From the NCBI GenBank assembly GCA_022578605.1, contig MU394087.1, positions 1 through 64,000 on the forward strand: a stretch of 64,000 nt of DNA, written 5' to 3'. This DNA is from Camillea tinctor. Taxonomy: Eukaryota; Ascomycota; Sordariomycetes; Xylariales; Xylariaceae. The notes beneath the pieces were generated by a model. That model was not told the DNA's origin and did not search any database. It worked only from the letters and a program-made list of their open reading frames with translations. Both the position numbers and the translations under genes were made by a program. Position 1 is the first letter of the stretch. Each line of letters begins with the position of its first letter. Positions 58,351-64,000 of the stretch are shown here, in pieces.

Positions 58351-59972
58351 CTAGAAGTTGCTCCCGTCCACGTAGCCGGGGAGGTTCTGGATGCCGAGGG
58401 TCTTGCCCTTGATCATGTAGACCATGTAGGAGAAGGTCTTGACGGGGCCCATGCGGCCGCAGCCGCGGCTGCGGCCCGTGGCGACGAGGAACACGTCCAT
58501 GGGCAGGGTCTTGACGGGGGTGGGGGGTTTGCCGCGGAGGGCGGCGTCGATGTTCTTGGCGATGCCGCCGGCCTGGGGAGGGGGGAAATACGGTTAGTAT
58601 CCGTGAGGAGGGTATGATTGGTGGTGGTGAGAAAGGGGGGGGGGGGCTTGGGCTAGGATTGTGCAATAGCCGGAGGGGTTTGTGGGAGGGAAAGGATCGG
58701 GGTTAGGATTGGAATTGAATGGGATTCCTGAAAACAAGGAAAAGAGAAGAAAGGGGGAAAACTAACCTGCTTATCCGTGAGCACGAAGCTACCGCGTGGC
58801 TTCCACACGATATCGCCCGCGGCCCATACATCCTCGGTACCCTTGGCCTGGTAGAACTCGTTGACGTCGACGAACTTCTTGTCGGTGAGCAGCTTCGCGG
58901 GGAGGTACTCGGTGTTGGGGGCCATGCCCATGGTAGGCAAGTACAGGTCCGTGGTGATCTTGTCGCCGCTCTGAAGCACGACCTCGGTCTTTCCGTCGGG
59001 GAGGGCGTTCGCGCCGGCGACGCGCGCGCTGCCGCGCACCTGCACGCCGAGCTTCTTCAGCTCGGCCGCGGCGTTCGACGCGATGCTGTCGCCGCCGAGG
59101 ACCTCCTTGTCGCCCGAGAGCAGGATGATCTCCTTGTCGCCCTTGTACTCGAAGCCCAGCTCAGCGGCGACCTCGACGCCCGTGGCGCCGGCGCCCGCCA
59201 CCACGATGTGCTTGGCGGCCTGGACCTTGTCCTGGATCTGCTTCAGGGACTCGGTGACCTCCTCGTGGGTGCCGTTGCTCTTCCACGGCACGCCGTTGTC
59301 GACGCACCGCGTGCCCGTCGCCAGCACCAGGTGGTCGTAGCTCAGCACCTTCTCGCCGCCGCCGGCGGTGGATACTTTGACCGTCTTAGCGTCCACGTCG
59401 ACGTTCTCGGCCCCTCCGACGATGAACTCGAAATCCTCGGGCGAGTACTTGGTGAAGCCCTTCTCAATGGGCAACGAGTACTGCTCCTCCTTCAAAACAC
59501 CGGGCACGATGGCACGGACAGATGCTATATTCCAGAAAAAGTGGCTATTCTATACGAAAGGGTTATTAGCACGGCCAGATCTCACGTCATAAATCCTCCT
59601 TTTCTCTCTCTTGCGTAAGTCGCAAAGAACTCTGGAGTATAAGTTATGCGAGCTTACACCTTCATTGCTTGCTTGGCAGAGAGGGTATGTAAGATGACTT
59701 ATTTCCAAACTAGGTAAACGACTTACTTTAGAAACGAGAATGACTTTTAGGTCTTTGACGTGTGGTTTCGTGTATTTGAGAAGTCTATGGGCGACTTGGA
59801 TACCGGCAAAGGCACCACCCAGGATTACTACGGTTTTCGTCATGTTGCTATCGTTGCTCAGGGTGTTGATGCTGTTAGAGGATCGTGTGGTGAGAAAGCG
59901 TGCGAAGCTGGCTAGACCGATTATTGATATCCCAAGGAGAATTGCGTTAACCGTGTCGTTAGAGACCGACAT
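58351..59972 (-). CDS. AIF/AMID-like FAD-dependent oxidoreductase
   Basis: Exons 59972-59727, 59549-58767 and 58572-58351, with introns of 177 and 194 bp, give 416 aa. A short membrane segment (about 10-27) precedes the FAD-binding GGAFAG (52-57). The NAD(P)-binding site VVAGAGATGVEVAAEL comes later, with GAGATG at 201-206. TEDVWAAGD is the usual FAD-contact motif of the pyridine-nucleotide-disulfide reductase fold. This is the AIF-like group that includes AMID (FSP1 in animals) and yeast Aif1. Members oxidise NAD(P)H, and some reduce quinones or promote apoptosis. The membrane anchor fits mitochondrial or ER surface location. A run of twelve G on the plus strand lies in the second intron. 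An alternative start at the second in-frame Met (44) would drop the anchor. Confidence 0.88.
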
Positions 59973-61473
59973 TTAAGAGAGAAAGAAAAACAAATGTTGT
60001 AAATAAATAGTGTAACCCCCCGGTGGCTGGTTTGGTTTTATATCTTCCTGACCAGCTTGTAACCATGTGGGATGTGAGCTAGGTACGAGGTGGGTTATGT
60101 AGTACCTAGTCTCAGGTAGTTAGGGGAACGGACACGGACCTTTCCATAACAAGGGACCTATGCACGTTATATACCTAACCTGACCTGACCTCTTATTAAG
60201 CTAGAGTTACACGGACGGAACCCCACTCAAGCCGTAGGTCCAGGATAGGGTCCAAGCAGGAAGGTTAGGTACATTGATACATACAAGTGCAGGCGCAGGT
60301 GCTATGGCTGGCCTGGCCAGCTGTGTCTTAAGTTATTCATAGGCGCTGTGAGACAAAGCTCTAGATTATTAAGCTGGTAGGGTCCCTAACAAGGTACTAA
60401 TAAGTAATGGAAGCAGGATGAATAACAAGCTTACAAATTACCTTTACACCTAGTCCAATAATGACCTAGCCTACCTACCCGAGAACTAGGTACTAGAGAG
60501 CACTCCTTACATGTGTCTCGCCAGATGCACTCTCTCTCCCCACTTGGTATCCAAACTATTAAGGTGTAAGTAAGTAAGCTGCTAAGCAGCAATGGTAACC
60601 AAGAAGACAGGATGTGCAAGATAATAGAGAGGAACGAAGAATCCAGGATTAAACAGGAGCTAATTCGAAAGGATGAAGTAAGAAGCCATGGCTGAAGGAT
60701 GTCGAGGGTCTAGACGAATCATCATCGTGCTTCCCAGCAACTAGGGATGCCATGTGTAAGATCCAGAAGAGTACGCCTCTCGGTGCTTAGTCTCCATTCG
60801 ATTACGCCCAAGCCTGCAGGATTTCTAGTCGCCGATTTGCGATGCCACGGATACTAAACGATATTTAAGCCCGTAGGGAGTTTGGGATACTCCGTGGGGC
60901 TTATGGTCTAACGAGTCTCTCTCAAGACCTCTTAGTGTTCAGGGCGAGACATTCAGCTTTGATCACTCTTAGATGAAACCTCACATACTACCTAGATAGC
61001 TACTCGAGATCTGCATAGCAACCAGGTTAGGTTTGAAGAATACGTACCCGACCGAAAAAAGAAAAAAAAAAGAAAAAGCAAGAAAAAGCAAGAAAAAAAA
61101 AAGCAAGTACATAGTTGAACAGAAAACTACCCATGTGTGTTCGGCCCCGAAACAATACCCAAACAGACCTCCCGTCCTTGCCAGCCCTAGGTGGCTGATT
61201 GGGGAAATCCAATATGCACTCCGTAGATGGAGAATGATTGGTTCGAGCAGGGGGGGTTCTAGCCAGCCGAGATCCTTCATTGGGCACTGGGCTAGACCAT
61301 CGAAAAACTTCCCGATGGGGAAATCCATCCAGTTGGGAATGGCATCTCTTGATCCCGATAATAAACGAAGTGTTACTAGTGTATATACACTTTTATATTT
61401 TCAAGCCAGGTCGGCATCACGTTAAATATAATAAACATCACTTTCATAATTTCTTAAAAACGAAATAATTTTT
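59973..61473. other. Intergenic, no gene seen
   Basis: AT-rich, with tandem AAGAAAAAGCA-type purine repeats at about 61059-61104. No coding-like frame. The left part is the promoter of the AIF-like gene. Confidence 0.55.
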
Positions 61474-64000
61474 CTAAGCCTGGTTCTCGCGAGCTTTATG
61501 GTCTACCGCATCGATAGCATAAACTCTCGACTCAGATTCCTGGTTGCCACGTACAAACCAGCCCATCCGGAATCGCTGGCCATGGAAATACATCTCAAGC
61601 TTCTCCGGGTTTGCCCACTGGGCGTCTTCGGGCAGGTTTCGGAAAAACCTGGAGTCGGCGACCAGACTTGCCACTGCTGCTATGCTGCTCGGGGCCTTAG
61701 GTGCAGCGCAGCGATAACCGTCTCTTTCCGACTTCCAGATAGCTAGGATCTGGAGTATTAGGATTGTGGCAAGAATGGCCACAAGCGCGTATGTGGAAAT
61801 CATGTCCTGGACGACTCTTTGGGAGAAACTATGAAGCTCCGCACTCCTAGTAGGTGGGGGGGTTCGGGGGTTGCTGCGACACAAACAGTGGACTGGTGGT
61901 GGTGTTATCAAACCGTCGCCGCGAGCCGGTTCCGTCGTTAATTGTCTGAGCTCGGACAATACCGTGCAGCCGTTTTATTGCTGCAATCACATCGTTTGTG
62001 TGTGTGCTGCTCTGTAACCACTCGGCTGGGATAGCATGTGCGATGTTGCGCAACTCAACATCGCATAGCCCTAGGTATAGCGATAATCCAACTAAGCACG
62101 CTGGTGGCAATAATGTCCAGAGATAATGGCGTAGGCTCCCACCAGAGGCGGTGCCTATGCCGCTGGACTTGATGGATATATTATAGAGGGTCACAAGGAC
62201 TATGAGAAAGGCGAGAGTAAATACCAACCCAAGAGCCCGCGAAACTGGAAGTAGAGTCCATGGGCTATACCAGTGTATATTTGTCTGATGTGAATCTTCG
62301 CATAGCCTTTCATCTCTCAAGATTTCCTTGTGTTCCATTTTACGAAATAAAAAGTGGGTAGGTATAGGGGTACTTCTGACTGATGAACAAGTGTCGTATA
62401 ATAAGAACCTTTTACGATCCCGGAGATCGGAGTCATATCCAAGTGGCCACTATTACGTAGTTGGTCTAGGAAATCCCTTGATTTGGAGAGTAGGACAGCT
62501 ATTCCTGCCAGAGTTTGTGGTTCTCGAGGCACGAAGCCATCCTTGGGAGCAGTTTGTGATAGCGATGGAAGCGTAAGGAGAATAGACAAGGCGAATAAAC
62601 CAGCCATGGTTTGACATATAGATGTCTGAACCTCCAGCCGACTAAGTATTTGGGTCGCCGAACCATTGGTATGTCCTTGAATCGGATTGCGAAGATCATC
62701 GTGAGCTGCAAGTGAAGCTTGTTGCGTATGGTACAATCGCATGACTAGCTCTAGTAGTGAAGGATTTAATAAATCCGAAGTCAATATACCATCCTGTTGA
62801 AGTAGACTTAAACCCTCTTGGAAAGGAAGGATGGTAATGTTGCTAACCGAATTGCCTACAAAAAGTCCATCGCCTCCAAAGCGGATGACGTTCGATGCTG
62901 GAATAAAAGTCGGTCCGAAATCCGTAATTTCTACGTTCGTCCTCCAGAGAAAGTCGAGCAAGGGCCCGTTGATTGACAATCTTTCACTGTTAGGTATATG
63001 CTCGGCTGAAAAAATGCCATCTTTGTACGAGACTGAAAACCGGCTGATCGGGAGTCTCGTCATGCAAAGGGATGTGGTTGAGTCATATCGGCTAATATTT
63101 CCATGTTCATACAGGGCTGATCAGGATATGACCGTTGACGCGAAGTACGATTTCCAAGCACCTGTAGAATCGACTTGATTCTCCCAGTAGTATGTTAGAT
63201 AGTACCCATTATCATTCACACACCTTCCGGTAGGTAAACTGTAATTTAATGTTGAATGAAGGAGGCTTGACGGTACTTCGTAGTCGATTTGGTTCTGTCC
63301 CAATTCGCCTATTAGCTGGGACACAGTGGCATTGGGAGATTCACAATCCATTTGGATTTCAACTCCATCAACAACTATACCCAGCTCGGTTACGTTATCT
63401 GCCGTTGGCAAAGTCTTCTCCACGTCGAATTTCTGCAGAGCTACCCCGGGCAGTGTAAAATTGGGATACGGGATACCAAAATTGCGTAAAGCTCTTCTAG
63501 CCATGTATGGGCGGGAGTCGGATAATAAAACATTAGGTTCAGGTGTCTGATGATAAAACTCATCCAATAGGTCTATTAACTCGATGCTGTTATGGAAAGT
63601 GACCTGGCTGGTAGAGAAAAGACCTGGTATCAATACGATTTGGATTCTCAGCAATATCGACGTGAAGATAGTCGAAAGGACCATGAAGTGTCTATTTTTC
63701 ACCGCAGCAATAATCGCCTTAGGTAGCCACATACTAGAGTAATCGAGGAGGACTGTTCGGGATGAATCATGATGCCAGTGGTTGGTTTGCATGTGTCCTT
63801 GTCCACGACCTAGTATGATCCATGGTGCATACCGGCAAGCCTGATATTCAACTCCAGTCCAGAAGGCCAGAACAACTGTGAGCACTATTTAAGAGTTAAC
63901 AGCGATTCTGCTTTCTTTTGGCTTAATGAGGACATACCAGAACCAGAAGTTGGACCCAGGGTCCATAAATACGAAATCCCTCCATTGACGCTTCCTAGAC
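61474..64000 (-). CDS. DUF3433 membrane protein, partial, possibly degenerate
   Basis: The gene starts beyond the right edge. Visible parts: 64000-63938, a 53-bp intron (GTATGT...AATAG), then a long exon from 63884. It has the repeated DUF3433 layout: an HYLWT-like start, the HWHHDSSRTVLLDYSS block, membrane helices, a long extracellular region with N-glycosylation sequons, then a second WYSPWTLLP...HYLWTLLPP block. It ends with a last helix and a hydrophilic tail at 61474. A TGA at 63123-63121 interrupts an otherwise continuous frame (FASTVIS, stop, SALYEHGN). Two more junctions need introns (47 bp near 62320-62366, and 67 bp near 61860-61926) with weak donors. The second extracellular region looks too short for the family. 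It may be a decaying gene. Function of the family is unknown. Confidence 0.6.

Noticed and set aside
58719..59618. 299-codon plus-strand frame opposite the AIF-like gene
   Set aside because: Antisense shadow of a GC-rich exon with no domain; it crosses introns of the real gene.
1..64000. CRISPR arrays, operons, bacterial promoters and a secondary-metabolite cluster
   Set aside because: No spaced direct repeats; gene structure is eukaryotic; there is no polyketide synthase, NRPS or terpene synthase backbone gene.

Overview
This window is nuclear DNA from a filamentous ascomycete (Pezizomycotina), most likely a Sordariomycete. Genes are monocistronic and widely spaced. Most are interrupted by short GT-AG introns of about 50-210 bp, often with a CTAAC-like branch site. 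The gene families are typical of the group: a HET-domain gene, a 2EXR-like gene, a DUF3433 membrane protein, a KP4-like secreted protein, and core eukaryotic genes (Spo7, Esf1, End3, Eps1-like). I saw no bacterial-style operons, rRNA, CRISPR arrays or convincing tRNA genes. The species cannot be named from this sequence.

Layout. 1-5 kb: a Cld1/ABHD5-type alpha/beta hydrolase (-) and a possible 61-aa protein. 6-11 kb: a 247-bp inverted-repeat element, the Spo7 orthologue (+) and an atypical dual-specificity phosphatase (+). 11-16 kb: mostly empty, with a 2EXR-like frame broken by one stop codon. 16-19.5 kb: an unrecognised 1029-aa AT-hook protein (+). 20.8-24.1 kb: an aspzincin-like zinc protease (-), a 5'-truncated non-LTR retrotransposon with clean target-site duplications, and an unknown 203-aa protein. 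25.8-30.2 kb: a HET-domain gene (-) and a Delta-12-type fatty acid desaturase (-). 33.1-33.7 kb: a KP4-like secreted protein (-). 33.75-40.9 kb: a gene desert with a weak retroelement relic and a G-quadruplex motif. 40.9-60 kb: a dense housekeeping block with an MFS transporter (+), ESF1 (-), phospholipase D (+), an Eps1-like ER thioredoxin protein (-), END3 (+) and an AIF/AMID-type oxidoreductase (-). 61.5-64 kb: a DUF3433 membrane protein (-) that runs off the right edge and has an in-frame TGA.

Several genes concern membrane lipids: the cardiolipin deacylase-like hydrolase, Spo7 (regulator of phosphatidate phosphatase), the desaturase, phospholipase D and the AIF-like oxidoreductase. They are scattered among unrelated genes, so I do not read this as a cluster. 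The HET gene, KP4-like protein, 2EXR-like relic, transposon remnants and gene desert make up the accessory part. I found no clear multi-gene undescribed system. The best leads are the unknown AT-hook protein, the inverted-repeat element, the LINE insertion, the phospholipase D microexons, the two reading frames with single stops, and the excess of the ACCTAGGT palindrome between genes.
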